64,000 nt of DNA from Azolla caroliniana (Eukaryota > Polypodiophyta). The stretch covers positions 15,314,001 to 15,378,000 of the forward strand of contig JBHGNT010000008.1 of the NCBI GenBank assembly GCA_043228905.1. Direction: 5' to 3'. The position numbers and the translations under genes were made by a program. Below the pieces are notes generated by a model. The model was given only the letters and a program-made list of their open reading frames with translations. It had not been told where the DNA came from and did no database searches. This document shows, piece after piece, positions 1 through 10,318 of this stretch. Every line of letters begins with the position of its first letter. Position 1 is the first letter of the stretch.

Positions 1-231
1 ACTCTGCTCGTGTGGTGGGTCAACTCTTGTAGCGAGCGCGCCAGCACCAGGTACGACTCGACGCCACGGCGGTGGTATGGGACGCCGATCGAGGCTCGAG
101 TCCGTCTCGATCCCTTCGCTCGGGGGTGGTCGGGTGGATCGGCACCCTTCTTTCTCTTTCTCCTTTCTATCTTTCATTTCTTTATCCTTATCTTAAGCTT
201 ACTTTAGTACCTAGATCTATAATAAAATGTA
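1..231. other. Unassigned sequence left of Ty3 element A
   Basis: Element A homology ends near 232, where the protease frame stops matching its sister copy B. The sequence here is non-coding, with a CT-rich tract at about 150-190. It may be a fragment of another LTR, but no terminal TG/CA pair or target duplication can be seen inside the window. Confidence 0.4.
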
Positions 232-848
232 TGCCCGCCGACGGTGACTTCTAATTTCTGTATTAATCCTGTCGGCCGCACTGAGCTTGTATCGGCCATC
301 CGCAACCAGAACGGACACGGCTCCCACTCGTGGATTCCTAGGTCCTCACACGTCCGGAGGCTTATTACATTTACCCCAGAGCCTCCGTCTATAACTGTGC
401 CGGGGAGTTCTTTCCCTTTTACAATGGCAGTGATTACCGGACTGCTGGTGTCTACCACTGTTGGTCCCTCCTCCGGATTCGAGAAGAGTACCGGTGCCGG
501 TGATGGTTCTCCTGCCGTCATGGCCGTCTTCAGTCCTTCCGTGAATCTAGGCACGAGTTGTAGGAGTCTTCCTAGTGGTAACGTAATCTGGCATTCTTGC
601 AACGCCTGCCATGTCTCGTTCTCGGAGTGACTACCGCCGGCAAGCCCTGCGGTGTTCTCCTTTTGCTGCTGTAAGTCTGTGACATTCTGCTCGTTCGCTT
701 TCTTTACCCATTCCGTTGCTTGTTTGCGGATGGTCTCCTGTGTCTCCCATTCTTTGGCCATGCCCTTTGATCTTGTGGTCACCTGCTGCAGGTCTACCAC
801 CTCAAGGACTACCATATTTACCACCGGTCGTTTTTCATAGCTCTTCAC
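204..848 (-). pseudogene. Element A protease region, truncated
   Basis: The frame has a Lys/Glu-rich linker and then a retropepsin-like segment with the active-site motif VIDGGSGVN at roughly 380-410 (D-G-G-S instead of the usual D-S/T-G, also seen in sister element B). It continues through the MADTSSVRPTGL segment. The last residues (YYRSRY) no longer match B, so the protease is cut before its end and cannot be complete. In the intact element this protease would process Gag-Pol inside the virus-like particle. Confidence 0.75.
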
Positions 849-1214
849 TGGGCATTGGTTACTATAATGGCCTTCCTGTCTGCAGTAGTAGCAGTAGGCT
901 TTCCGGGTATTGCTAGATTCGGCATTGTCTGTTGTACCCGGGGTAGGTCCTACGGTACGCGCGGGGTTTTGTACCGGTTGGCTACTTGGAGCGTCTTGTT
1001 CCGGATCCCGGGGGTAGTCGCCTTTTTTAAAATGCCGTTTTTTGTTAAAGTTGTTCTTATTACGGTACTCTTGATGGGGTTGCCCGTCATATCGGCCGTA
1101 TTCCTCCCGTTGCTGACGATACCCGAGGGAGTGCTCCCGGTCGTACTGTTCGTATCGTCTATTGTAATCCTGGTGCCGATCATGCCGGTCATAGTTATCT
1201 CGCCGATCACCGTA

Positions 1215-1312
1215 CCGGATATCATTTTACCGTCGCTCGCCGTATTGGACATCATTTTCCCGTCGCTCGCCATACTGGATATCATTTTCCCGTCGCTCGC
1301 CATACCGGACAT
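1215..1312 (-). repeat. 30-bp tandem repeat in element A gag
   Basis: The core gtcgctcgcc recurs at about 1232, 1262 and 1292, a period of 30 bp. On the minus strand it encodes about three copies of a decapeptide YGERRENDIQ. The sister element B has no comparable array, so the expansion is specific to A. Confidence 0.85.
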
Positions 1313-1514
1313 CCTGTGCCGGTCGGTCACGGTCCATTCGCCGCCAGCGTTCGTCTTCTTCATCCCGGTTGTTGCGTGGCTCAATTTGTCGGACGGGCGG
1401 TGCTTGCCGAGTCAACAGGTTATACTCGCACCTATCCGTCGTATGGCTTTTGGACTGACAGATTACACATTGCGTCCTCATAGTGCATTCTAGAGCCGAG
1501 TGTCCGGAATTCAA
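1228..1514 (-). pseudogene. Element A gag C-terminal zinc-knuckle segment
   Basis: This frame follows the gag reading region and holds paired cysteine/histidine motifs (CVICQSKSHTTDRC and, just upstream, CTTCLNSGHSALEC), the CCHC type that binds retroelement RNA. It ends in a 10-residue tandem repeat rich in Tyr, Gly, Glu and Arg. A third knuckle, CYYCRQEGHYSNQC, lies near 860-900 in another frame. Separation from gag by a stop and a frame change suggests decay. Confidence 0.7.
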
Positions 1515-1595
1515 GCAGGTTGTGCACTGTATTGCTTGCCGAAACCAGAGGTCTTCATCGGACGGTAACGCCCGGTTAAGTGCGCCCAGTGTGAG

Positions 1596-2783
1596 CTAGG
1601 AGCTTGTCTTTTCCATCTCTTTCACCCGGTCAATGACCTGGTCGATGGTACTTGTACGGAAATCGATTACCATGCAAACCGTGCGTAGGGGTTCCCGGAG
1701 CGCGTTTAGGAATATCGTTCGTAATTCCTCCTCCGGGGGTGCACGGGTAAGCTGACTATGCATCCGTTGAAACCGGATGACAAATTGGGGAATGCTCTCC
1801 CCTGCCTCTTGCCGGAAAGTATAAAATAAGCCTGCCATTACGGTCTGGTCCACCTCCTTTTGAAAGAAATGCATGAATTTAGCTTTTAAATCTGCAAAGG
1901 TGTTGATGGTAGACGGGTCCTGCGTCCGGCGCCATCTTGCTGCCGGTCCCTCCAATGTGACGCCAAACTCTGCTATCTTAGAGCGTTCTTCTTCCTCCGG
2001 TGTCAGTCGCTGAGACACATGGTTGGCTTCCCATGTCTGTTCAAATGCGTGCACATGAGCTTCCGCGTCCAGATCATCTCTATACTTAGAGTACTGGAAT
2101 GACATGTCGTCGTCCAATATCGGTGCGCGGGCTGGTAGTGTTGGTGTTCGTTCCGGAATTTTCTCTGGTGTCGGTGGTCTTTCCCGATTTGATTCCGGTG
2201 TCGGTTGTTTCTCTTCCGCTGGTGACGGAGGCCTCTCCTCCTCGACTTCCGGTGTCGGAGGTCGTTCTTCTTCTGCTGGTTCCGGGGGTTCCAGCGTTAG
2301 CACTTCCGGTTCCGGTTCCGGTGTCGGTAAGGTATCCGATCCTTCGTCCTCCGGTCCGCCCGGGGTTTCGTTGCTGCTACGGTAGTTCGTGTGCACGCTA
2401 TATTCCCCTTCGGAGTCCGATTCATATGCTGAAAAGGCCTCTGCTTCGCCTTCTCCGTTTGCCAATGCGTGGAGAAGGGATTCGGTTTCCCGGAGGCTGC
2501 TTAGGCTGCTGCCGTCTTCCGGGTGCGATGTTTGTTGTAACCAGTGGGAGTCCTCCGCTACTCTCCGGATTACGTTGGAAAACGAGCGATCTGCTCTAAT
2601 TTCCTGCGCCCCTTGCTGGAAGGCCTCGCATCTCCTTTGCCTTTTGGCAAGGCGTCGAGTTCGATCTGTAACCAGGTCGTGCGTTGATCTAGACATCCAT
2701 CCGTGCCGTCGTTCGCTGCAAAAACAGGAATCGTGGTCGCCAAAAACTGTGTTAACTCTTCGGGCCGGACAATGGCCTAACAC
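1596..2783 (-). CDS. Gag-like protein of Ty3 element A
   Basis: The open frame is 395 aa, but the start homologous to element B is the internal Met at 2696 (about 366 aa). The N-terminal half is charged and has a linker with repeated ERPPTPE/EERPPSPAEE units. The C-terminal half is a retrotransposon gag domain (segments GPAARWRRTQDP, LKAKFMHFF, PQFVIRFQRMHSQL). It would form the capsid shell. The frame is intact, but the element lacks pol, so it is at best a source of Gag. Confidence 0.75.
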   Translation of the reverse strand: MLGHCPARRVNTVFGDHDSCFCSERRHGWMSRSTHDLVTDRTRRLAKRQRRCEAFQQGAQEIRADRSFSNVIRRVAEDSHWLQQTSHPEDGSSLSSLRETESLLHALANGEGEAEAFSAYESDSEGEYSVHTNYRSSNETPGGPEDEGSDTLPTPEPEPEVLTLEPPEPAEEERPPTPEVEEERPPSPAEEKQPTPESNRERPPTPEKIPERTPTLPARAPILDDDMSFQYSKYRDDLDAEAHVHAFEQTWEANHVSQRLTPEEEERSKIAEFGVTLEGPAARWRRTQDPSTINTFADLKAKFMHFFQKEVDQTVMAGLFYTFRQEAGESIPQFVIRFQRMHSQLTRAPPEEELRTIFLNALREPLRTVCMVIDFRTSTIDQVIDRVKEMEKTSS

Positions 2784-2796
2784 AGGGTGTCTACAT

Positions 2797-2810
2797 GAGA
2801 CACTTCACCA
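2797..2810 (-). other. Primer binding site of element A
   Basis: On the minus strand the LTR is followed by CCCTTTGGTGAAGTGTC; the part starting with TGG is complementary to a tRNA 3' CCA end. The same bases follow the LTR of element B, so the site is conserved. I do not recognise the tRNA. Confidence 0.65.
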
Positions 2811-2815
2811 AAGGG

Positions 2816-3182
2816 TGTTACGGCAACCGAATTAGACTTCAACGCTTAATCCGACTTAGTTAAGTTACTTATTAGGATCGTCTTCATAACATGCGTAAGA
2901 TATAACAATTAAGACAGAACGGCAATTGACACAGAGATATAACAACGCTTAAGCTTTCATTAATTAACCGCTAACTATTACATTGTATCCGGGCCTTTAA
3001 ATAGGTTTCCGGTCTGTATTACAAAACGGTGCCATCCGCACCTGTTCGGGATCAGTCCGGATCCGGAACGGCATATCGATTCCGGTCCGTCCGTCCACAC
3101 TCATAGCTTAATTACAACCACATTCCTACTACTTAACTAGCTCTCTGTTTCCCACTCTGGACTCCTTTGCCGGCCGGTAACA
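2816..3182 (-). repeat. 5' LTR of Ty3 element A (367 bp)
   Basis: The LTR begins TGTTAC on the minus strand (at 3182) and ends GTAACA (at 2816), a perfect short inverted end. A TATA-like TATTTAAAGG lies about 160 bp from its start. It matches the 382-bp LTR at 53640-54021 in order and length, including CCGGATACAATGTAA-type sequence. Confidence 0.88.
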
Positions 3183-4952
3183 ATGTGCCGCGTGTAGTCG
3201 TCGATGAAGGAGACGAAATATCGGCTCCCGCCAAGACTAACGTTTTGTGCCGGCCCCCACACATCGGAGTGTATCAAGTCGAGCTTGTTCCGGCTCCGGT
3301 TACGCTCGTTGGGTAAAGGAAGTCAGTGTTGCTTCCCAAGCTGGTAGGCTTCACAAATTTGTGCCGGCCGGTCACTAAATTTGGGCAATCCGAACACCAC
3401 TTGTTTCGATTGCAGGTCTTGAAGCCACTGGTAGTTGACGTGGCCTATCCGCTTATGCCATAAGTTGATGTCCGACTCGACTTTTTGTCCCTTTGCGAAC
3501 ATTGCGGTGCCATCGTTAGTAGAGTCGAGGATGAACATCCTCCCATCTCAGCGCCCTTGCGCAATAACACGGCCTTCTTCCTCAATGAAGCACCCGAGCT
3601 GTGTAAACCGGACCTCCATCCCTTGGTCGATGATCTGTTTGACCGACACCAAGTTCTTCATGATTGTCGGAACGTGTAGCACATTCATGAGTTTCCCTTT
3701 CTGCCCGACATGGCTCAGGGGACCTCGTCCGACATTCGCGATCAGATGCGGAGTGTCGTGTCCGGTTGCGACTACTCCAGGTTGCATCGGTTTTGCTAGG
3801 TACGAGAACCACCCCTTATGGCTCGTCATGGAATTTGACGTGCCGGAGTCGACGTACCACACCTCGTCCGATTTCGAGGTGGTCTACTTCATTTAGTTTG
3901 CTTCGTGTCTCGTCAGGAAGACTGACCCTTTTCTGGGTTCTCTGGATCCTTCGGCGTAGTGCGATCACTGCCGATTTCCTTTGTCAGTATGTCCGAAACC
4001 AGATCCAGAACCGGTTCACTCCGACTCGGCGCACTTTTTCCAGCTCTCACTCTTCCTGTGGCCTTACTTGCCATAATACCAACATTCCGCAGAAAATTTC
4101 CCTTGCCGGTTCTCATCGCCTCGACTCCCCCTATTTCCGGAGGGTCCGGAATTGCTGTTGGCATCATTTCGGTGCCTCCTTCCTTGATCTCGTCGGCCGC
4201 CTCCATTGCGCACCAACTCGCCTCGTCCTCCACGTCCACGGGGCCTATCTCCCTCCGTGTACAACATCTTGTTGTCGGTGTGCGTGCTCGTTGACGCACC
4301 CACGTGGTTCTCCTCTACTAAGAGCATCGACTATAAGTCGAAAAACGACGGTGTATTCTCCCAGGTACAAACAACAGTTCGGAACGCCCCGAACTTCGAC
4401 GCCAAACCCCCAAGACAAACCTAGACCATCTCGCTTTCCTCGATGATCACATCGATGGAAGCTAAGGAGTCGCATATGTCCTTGATCTTCGAGGTATAGT
4501 CAGCAACCGACAAGTCACGTTGTCGTAGGTTGCTCAACTCCTATCGGAGCTGAAGCTTCCTGGCTGTGGTGCTCGCAGCGAAAATCTTCTTCAGATTTTC
4601 CCACGCACCCTTCGGTGTTTTTGCATCCCGAATGTAGCTTAATAGTTGTTCGCCCACACAAGACGCGAAACAATACAACACTCTGCTCGTCGATTGTTCC
4701 CACGCCGGGAAGTCTTTGTGTGTCGATTCGGGTGCCGCATCATTCGCTCCTTCAACATAGCTCCAGTAATCGTGCCCAAGCAGGTACTGGTGCATCTTGT
4801 AGTACCAAGATGCGTAGTTGGTTTTGTCGAGCTTCTCCGTCGGAAGCGAGGTAGCCATTCCTCTGTCCATCGGTTTTCTTGTTCTTCTTCATTGGTTTTT
4901 CCTTCAAGCAAAGTCGACTGTAGAGGTTTTCAACCCTCGCGCTCCGATACCA
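3183..4952 (-). pseudogene. Ty1/copia 5' half: gag, protease, start of integrase
   Basis: From right to left: gag starting MDRGMATSLPTEKLDKTNYA near 4870, zinc knuckle CWYYGK.GH near 4070, protease with VDSGTSNSM near 3850, GAG-pre-integrase with WHKRIGHVNYQWL near 3450, and the first integrase strand ending FVSFIDDYTRH at 3183. Stops and frame changes (for example at 4541 and 4064) disable it. The rest of integrase and RT are cut off by insertion of Ty3 element A at 3182/3183. The same family supplies the copies at 11652-14241 and 26640-37292. Confidence 0.85.
4934..4952 (-). other. Primer binding site, initiator tRNA-Met type
   Basis: The minus strand reads TGGTATCGGAGCGCGAGGG directly next to the LTR. 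The standard plant copia site is TGGTATCAGAGC; one base differs. Confidence 0.85.
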
Positions 4953-5395
4953 TGAAAAGAATGGCGTGTGGAAGCAATATAGGAAACCGAACAACAGAAA
5001 ACGCAGGTTTAAGGGAAAGCTTAGGTTTGCACAGTACGCACGGGAGAGACAGAGAGAGAGAGAGAGTAAACGCCAGAAAAAATCAATTCAAAAACTAACA
5101 CTCTGTGCATACATCGTGCTCAGTGAGCACCTTTTATACAAGCCCTGACAATGGCCTGACACAAGTATTGACAGTACTTGACTGCTCATAAATGAGCCTC
5201 GACTCTTACTTCCAAAACTATTCCCTACGAGGAATATCTCTCTAACGGCCTTTCGGTTTACGCACCGATACGGACTTCCTATGCACTGGTCTGCGTACCG
5301 GTTTCCAACCTATCCGGCCTAACCGATTGGTCCCAACCGATCCAGTCCTCGGCTTGCTTAGTCGATCCGACCGATGTTGAGCTTGTCTCTCAACA
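4953..5395 (-). repeat. Copia 5' LTR (443 bp, minus)
   Basis: On the minus strand it begins TGTTGAGAGACAAGCTCAAC and ends CATTCTTTTCA immediately before the primer site. Family members are at 13797-14241, 17552-17993, 36840-37292 and, truncated, 5396-5690. A TATA-type TATAAAAGG (minus) lies at about 5132-5140. Confidence 0.88.
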
Positions 5396-5690
5396 AAGCA
5401 GTAACCGGAAGCCAAGTAGCAGCTAGTCTACTAGGGAGTTAATATCTCCTAGTTAGTGTCAGACGCTCGTGTGAGCATTGAAGTAAACCGTACTTCTATT
5501 AGTCTGGATGGACTTGTATAAAAGTGTTCACTGAACACATACGATGTACACACTGAGTAGTATTGTTTGAATTGAGTTTTCTATGTGCTCTCTCTCTCTG
5601 TCTTTGTCTCTCCCGCGTACTGTTAAGCTCTCCATTAAACCTATTTTCTGCTTTCTGTTTTCTATTGCTTCCGCACGCTATTTGTTTCTA
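5396..5690 (+). repeat. Truncated copia LTR (plus), U3 start missing
   Basis: From about 5440 it follows the LTR at 36840-37292: CTTGTATAAAAGTG TATA region, then a CT-rich stretch, then TTGCTTCCGCACGC. It lies head-to-head against the minus LTR at 4953-5395 and joins at 5690 to an RNase H fragment of another copia family. Confidence 0.75.
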
Positions 5691-5922
5691 CAAGTACCAC
5701 TTCATCCGCAAACGCGTACAAGCCGGCGAGATCGATCTACAACATACTAGTACACATCTCCAAGTTGCTGATATATTTACAAAGGCTTTAGGAGTCGACA
5801 AGCTCGGGCAATTTGCATCGGACCTTGGTCTTATGACATCTACATTGTTGAACTTGAGGGGGAGTACAGGTATAGGCCACATGGAAGCAATACGCAATGA
5901 TACGCAACACATACGCAATTGA
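5691..5922 (+). pseudogene. Copia RNase H C-terminal fragment
   Basis: This encodes the last part of a copia polyprotein: YHFIRKRVQAGEIDLQHT, then VADIFTKALGVDKLGQF, then the usual NLRG end before the 3' LTR. It is homologous to the minus fragment at 25822-26640. Everything upstream of this segment is missing. Confidence 0.85.
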
Positions 5923-6016
5923 TCAAGTATGCGAGTACGCAACACAGCCGACTAGACAAGTTGAAGTACGAACCGAACAACATTCTCGACAGATAGAAGT
6001 TGTGCTCGAAGGGGCG

Positions 6017-6220
6017 TGTTGAGAGTCGAAAACAACTTCCCTTAGATAGGTTTCGCACTAGCTCATGGACATGTTAGGCTAGTTTTGTAAATAATAGAAA
6101 GGGCACTTGCCCTAGCTTAGTTGGTATATAAACCAACGCATTGTAACTTAGTTAATGTTGGATGTTTTTTGTTCTGATGTATTTTTTGTTAATATACAGT
6201 TTGTCTATCTCTGTCGTAAG

Positions 6221-6258
<38 letters not shown>

Positions 6259-6322
6259 AGACACACACACACACTCATCTTCCGCTGCATTACAACCATG
6301 CTTGCCTCCTCATTTCTTTACA
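6017..6322 (+). repeat. 3' LTR of truncated copia (306 bp)
   Basis: The LTR begins TGTTGAGAGTCG after a purine run (CTCGAAGGGG, a likely polypurine tract) and ends TTTCTTTACA. A TATA box (GGTATATAAACC) is at about 6122. Its sister in the opposite orientation is 25427-25727 (301 bp). A (CT)n and an (AC)n microsatellite fill 6220-6275, as in the sister. Confidence 0.85.
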
Positions 6323-6466
6323 CAAACACAACGCATGTTCCAAAACATTTGTCCTCTGAAATGGCCGTCATCGTCCTCGAGTCATCATTAATCTTCTTTT
6401 CATGTTGGATGCATTGTTTAGGCGTCTCGACATCTTTAGATGGTTTTGTTTCCCCCATGCTCGGCC

Positions 6467-7114
6467 TTACGAAGTAAATGTCATCAAGCATTCATGATGC
6501 TTGTCGATCTTGTTGCATGCTTGCTTCACCGCAAACCAATCTGTCACAAGCCCGTTTGCTTGGGTATCATTTTCGAGGAGAGTCCCCAACTCTCGTCTAT
6601 CCTTCATGTCCACAATTTTCAAGAAGTACAAAGGCTTGTCCTCCTCAAGCAGTACTTGGTTCGTGGCAGGGAGATGACTATACATCTGGTCGAATTCGTC
6701 GTACACCCTCGAAACGCTCATCGTCTTATTCTTCTTTTCTATCCACTTCATCAAGGTATGTCGAGTCATCCTCGACAAATCTTCCATTGCGAACTCCGCT
6801 AATATCGCTTTCTCGAACTCCAACCACGTTGTCCTCCCTTGTTGAAGCTCGATGACAGGCCTTTGGATGTTGTTGGTGACCACTCTCTTAAAACTTGTGA
6901 TTTGACAAGCTTCAGACACGTCCCTCCGATTCATCTCCCTTTTGTGTGCATCAAGGAACTTCATAATGTTCCTTCCGTCAAATTGACCCTTGAGCTCAAT
7001 GACATGGTCGACAACCTTCTCCACGCTCGCATCATTGTCTCGAGATCTCATCATTTGTTCGACGATCAGCATCATCCTTTCAAACTCTCCTGCCTGATTG
7101 CTTGAGGATGCCAT
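6467..7114 (-). CDS. Gag-like protein of tRNA-Trp-primed element M
   Basis: The Met at 7114 gives 215 aa, 47 bp inside the primer site. Segments GQFDGRNIMKFLDAHKREM, WLEFEKAILAEFAMED and ANGLVTDWFAVKQACNKID match the gag of elements C (43374) and L (52710), so this is a capsid-type Gag family. The frame is open to the stop, but no protease or polymerase follows before the copia LTR at 6322. It is probably a gag-only non-autonomous element or the remnant of a larger one. Confidence 0.7.
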   Translation of the reverse strand: MASSSNQAGEFERMMLIVEQMMRSRDNDASVEKVVDHVIELKGQFDGRNIMKFLDAHKREMNRRDVSEACQITSFKRVVTNNIQRPVIELQQGRTTWLEFEKAILAEFAMEDLSRMTRHTLMKWIEKKNKTMSVSRVYDEFDQMYSHLPATNQVLLEEDKPLYFLKIVDMKDRRELGTLLENDTQANGLVTDWFAVKQACNKIDKHHECLMTFTS

Positions 7115-7160
7115 CTCCAAGTATCGGTTGATCCTTGATTTGATCCTTCTTGCCGCCTCT

Positions 7161-7178
7161 TTCACGTTGGGTTCACCA
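7161..7178 (-). other. Primer binding site of M, tRNA-Trp type
   Basis: The minus strand reads TGGTGAACCCAACGTGAA. Plant tRNA-Trp ends TTCACGTCGGGTTCACCA, so 17 of 18 bases pair. Elements L and C carry the same type of site. Confidence 0.8.
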
Positions 7179-7825
7179 CTTAATTATATTTTGAAGATCC
7201 GTCACTATGTGCGGATCGTGACGCGGAACCGCCAGGTTTTTGAACTAGAAGGACTCGAAGTTTGCACTAGCTTTAGCAAAGTTTGCACTAGCTTTAGCAA
7301 GAAAGGAATTACGATAGATTGAAAGAGAGAGACAGATTGAGATAAGATAGAACGCTTGACTTTAGATTGAGAGAGAATAAGATTGAACTCTTGACTTTAG
7401 ATTTGAAGAACAAGATTGATACATCAATTGGATAACGAATTTCTTACTTTTAATTTCTTGATTAATACATCGCTCCCGTTTTTCTTCTTTATCCACTCTT
7501 TTATAGACGCCCCCATGCATATGATGCATGTGAGGGTACAATACATGCATACAATGCATGGAATGCATGTGATGCATGTTTGCCATTTGACGCTCATGCA
7601 TTACATGGGATGCATGATAACCATGTCACTCAATCAAGCTCTAATATGAAAATTTACATGTAAAAGTATAATGATAGAAAACACATTTCTAAGGAAATGA
7701 CCAAGCCTAGTGGTAATTCTATTGCCTCATATCTTGGAGGTGCAAGGTTCCAGCCTTTCTTGCATTCCTTTGATTACAAAATTTCTAATAGGTTTTTTAG
7801 TCTAGATGATTTTGTTCGTTTCACA
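7179..7825 (-). repeat. 5' LTR of element M
   Basis: The right end is TGTGAAACG on the minus strand (at 7825), like the TGTGAAAT start of element L. The left end next to the primer site is not sharply defined. Reading along the minus strand: antisense tRNA-like module (7699-7766), a cluster of RY motifs (7514-7616), TATA box TCTATAAAAGAG (7494-7505), then transcribed AG/CT-rich sequence. Confidence 0.65.
7514..7616 (-). promoter_or_regulatory. RY-motif cluster (eight CATGCA/TGCATG) upstream of TATA
   Basis: Eight hexamers lie at 7514, 7525, 7544, 7555, 7564, 7573, 7595 and 7611. The RY motif is the known site for plant B3-domain seed regulators. The cluster is directly upstream of the minus-strand TATA box, the position expected of an enhancer. 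Confidence 0.65.
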
Positions 7826-8464
7826 CCGAAATTGTCGCAATCAACCTATCCGATCGATCCGTCTATCTGGTTCGCTTCCGACTCGGTGATCCGATCGATC
7901 TGTCTATCCGTTCCGATTCTGATGTCGGTTTCGGTTCCGTTGTCTTCTGTCCATTCCGATTCCAGTTCCCTCGTCATCCGGTGCTAGTGTCGGTTTTGGC
8001 TCAGTCATCATCCGTTTCTTATTTCGGTTCCGACTCCGTCGTTGTTCGGTTCCGATTGCGGTTCCGCCAAACCCATTGCGAGTAGTTAAGCCACAGTTTA
8101 GCCCAAGAACATTCTGCGCTCCACTCGTAGACAGAAACTAATAAGTTCTGGCTCTGCTTATATACTGTGGGATCCTGATTTGTCCTATCTATGTGGGATA
8201 TCTTATAGTTTTGTTTTTCTCTTCTTCTTCTGAAACTTCAGATTCGCATAACTTGACATTTATTTGTCCGTTTCAAATCTAGTAAAGTACATTCGGAAGC
8301 TCTTGAAGACCTCCATCTTCCCGTACCAAGATATTAAGCTAATCTAAGATATTATCTTCACTATCATTGTTTCATGTCTTGTGTGAAAAACCACACTCGA
8401 TTTTGGACATTCCTAGCAATTTTCACACCATTGTCGAAAATCTTCACAACAACACGAAACTTTG
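7826..8464. other. Unassigned sequence, possibly copia linker DNA
   Basis: Positions 7850-8080 are rich in ATCCG/GATTCCG/GGTTCCG and resemble the minus-strand non-coding part between copia RT and 3' LTR (compare 18050-18560). Positions 8100-8460 have no clear coding or LTR signal. No intact gene is visible. Confidence 0.35.
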
Positions 8465-10318
8465 CGACACCGATCATCCTCAGTACCTTTGGACGGTGAT
8501 ATTCCGCAAAGGGTGTGGAGTGGCAAAGACGTTTCGTAAGGACATCTCAGTGTGTTGAATTGTCTTGCCTATGTGCATGTAGCAAAAGACCAAAGGGGAA
8601 AATTAGACCCGAAATCTCGGCCAAACATATTTTTCGCCTACGGAATTGATGAATTTGGTTATCTGCTATGGGACTTTGTTGAGAAGAAGGTGATTAGGAG
8701 CCGCGACATTGTCTTCATGGAGGAAAAGACAATAGTCGACTAGGAGATTGAGAATAAGTCTCCTACTACCATAATGAATCGAGTCGACACTCGGCCAAAT
8801 TGAGTAGAAGGCGATTCAATCGAAATTGAATCCAAGCTAGTCGGCCGATTTAATAGTCAACAAAATCAAGAACTAACTGAAGAACAAGGGGAAATGGTCA
8901 AATAAGGAACCGAATTCGAATCAACCGAAGAAGTCGAAGAAGAACCGATCGTGCCGAATGGAGGCCGAAGATACCTCCTAAGAGAAAGGAGGCCCCCCCA
9001 AAGATTTCAGGATGAAGAGCGTGTACTGCTAATTGATGAGGGGGAGCCAGAAAGCTTTGAAGAAGCTAAGGAGGATACCCACAACCGAAAGTGGTTGAGT
9101 GCCATGCAAGAGGAGATCGACTCCTTGCATGAGAACCACACATATGAATTGTCCGAACTGCCGAGAGGAAAGAAGGCACTTCGGAATAAATGGGTATACA
9201 AGTTGAAATTGGGAGATGGCGACAATCCTCCTAGGTACAAAGCACGAATCGTCGTGAAAGGTTTTGAGTAGAAGAAGGGTGTTGATTTCGACGAAATATT
9301 TGCCCCGGTCATAAAGATGATGTCAATCTTAACCGTGATTAGTATCGTGGCCAGCATGGATCTCGAAGTTGAGCAATTGGATGTCAAGATGACATTTTTG
9401 CATGGTGATCTCGAAGAGGAGATCTATGTGCACCAGTCGGAAGGATTTGTAGAGAGAGGTAAAGAGACCCTGGTATGCCGATTAAGGAAGAGCTTGTACG
9501 TGTTGAAGCAAGCACCTTGGCAATCCTTTATGACCGACAATGGGTACCACAAACGCAAGCTGCTCACTGCATATTTGAGAAGAAATTCGACGGAGGAGAT
9601 TTCCTCATCGTCCTGTTGTACATGGACGACATGTTGATTGTCAGATGGGACCATACGAAGATCTGAGTGTTGAAGAAGTCCTTGAGCAGATCATTCTCAA
9701 TGAAGGATATGGGTTCGACAAAGCAAATCCTGGGGATGCACGTTGTTTGGGATCAAACAAATAAATTGGTGTGGCTATCACAAGAAAAATACATGACAAA
9801 GGTGCTCCAGAAATTCGGCATGGAAAGCGCGAAACCGGATGGCTCAACACTACTGTTGAACTGCAAGCTAAGCAAAGAACAATGTTCGAAATCGAAAACT
9901 GAGAAGGCCGAGATGTCAAAAGTTGCTTATGCCTTAGTGGTTGGAAGCCTAATGTATGCGATGGTATGTACCAGGTTGGACATAGGATATGCAGTTGGCG
10001 TGGTTAGCCGATACATGTGCAACCCTGGAAGAGAGCATTGGGCTACCTTGAAGTGGATATTTTTGGTACTTAAAAGGCACCTTGAACGTGTCTCTTTGTT
10101 TCGGTTCAGGTAACCCCACACTGGAAGGTTATACTAACTCAAACATGTCGGTTAATGTGGATACCAGCCGATCTACTTCCGGGTACGTAATGACTTATGT
10201 AGGGGAAGTTGTTTCGTGGCACTCGAGGCTATAGAAGGCCGTGGCGCTGTCAACCACAGAAGCCGAATTTATGTCCGTAGTGGAAGCCGACATGGAAATC
10301 ATATGGATGAAGGAGTTT
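8465..10318 (+). pseudogene. Copia H, decayed relative of element F
   Basis: The homology to F starts late in integrase (GDTPQRVW-like bases at 8470, then CLAYVHVAKDQRGKLDP) and runs through the linker, RT (KNKWVYKLKLG at 9185, the YVDD region at 9610-9640 in a shifted frame) and RNase H. Several stops (8742, 9269, 9665) and a deletion after LKQAPW disable it. The RNase H stops at 10318, where an LTR fragment in the opposite orientation begins. Confidence 0.88.

Larger units (their letters stand above)
232..3182 (-). mobile_element. Ty3/gypsy element A, 5' part (5' LTR, gag, protease)
   Basis: Read on the minus strand this is LTR, primer site, gag, zinc knuckles and protease. It is co-linear with element B at 53640-58236: the gag, the CCHC modules and the protease are clearly homologous, and the LTRs share the TGTTA start, the GTAACA/ATAACA-type end and the bases just after the LTR. 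Reverse transcriptase and integrase are missing because homology stops at about 232. The element is inserted in a copia integrase; the bases next to the LTR at 3183-3187 (ATGTG) would be one target duplication, with the partner outside the window or lost. Confidence 0.85.

Noticed and set aside
855-1493. 212-codon hydrophobic frame on the plus strand that looks like a membrane protein
   Set aside because: It is the complement of the gag linker and repeat region of A, and the apparent repeats are the 30-bp gag repeat read backwards.
1227-1514. Independent host zinc-finger gene
   Set aside because: The knuckles, their order and flanks match gag of element B, so they belong to Ty3 element A.
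6220-6275. CT/AC microsatellite as a separate feature of interest
   Set aside because: The same microsatellites lie at the same place in the sister LTR at 25427-25727; they are part of the LTR.
7514-7616. CRISPR-like array of ATGCAT repeats
   Set aside because: Units are 6-8 bp, spacing is irregular and the genome is eukaryotic; RY promoter motifs fit better.
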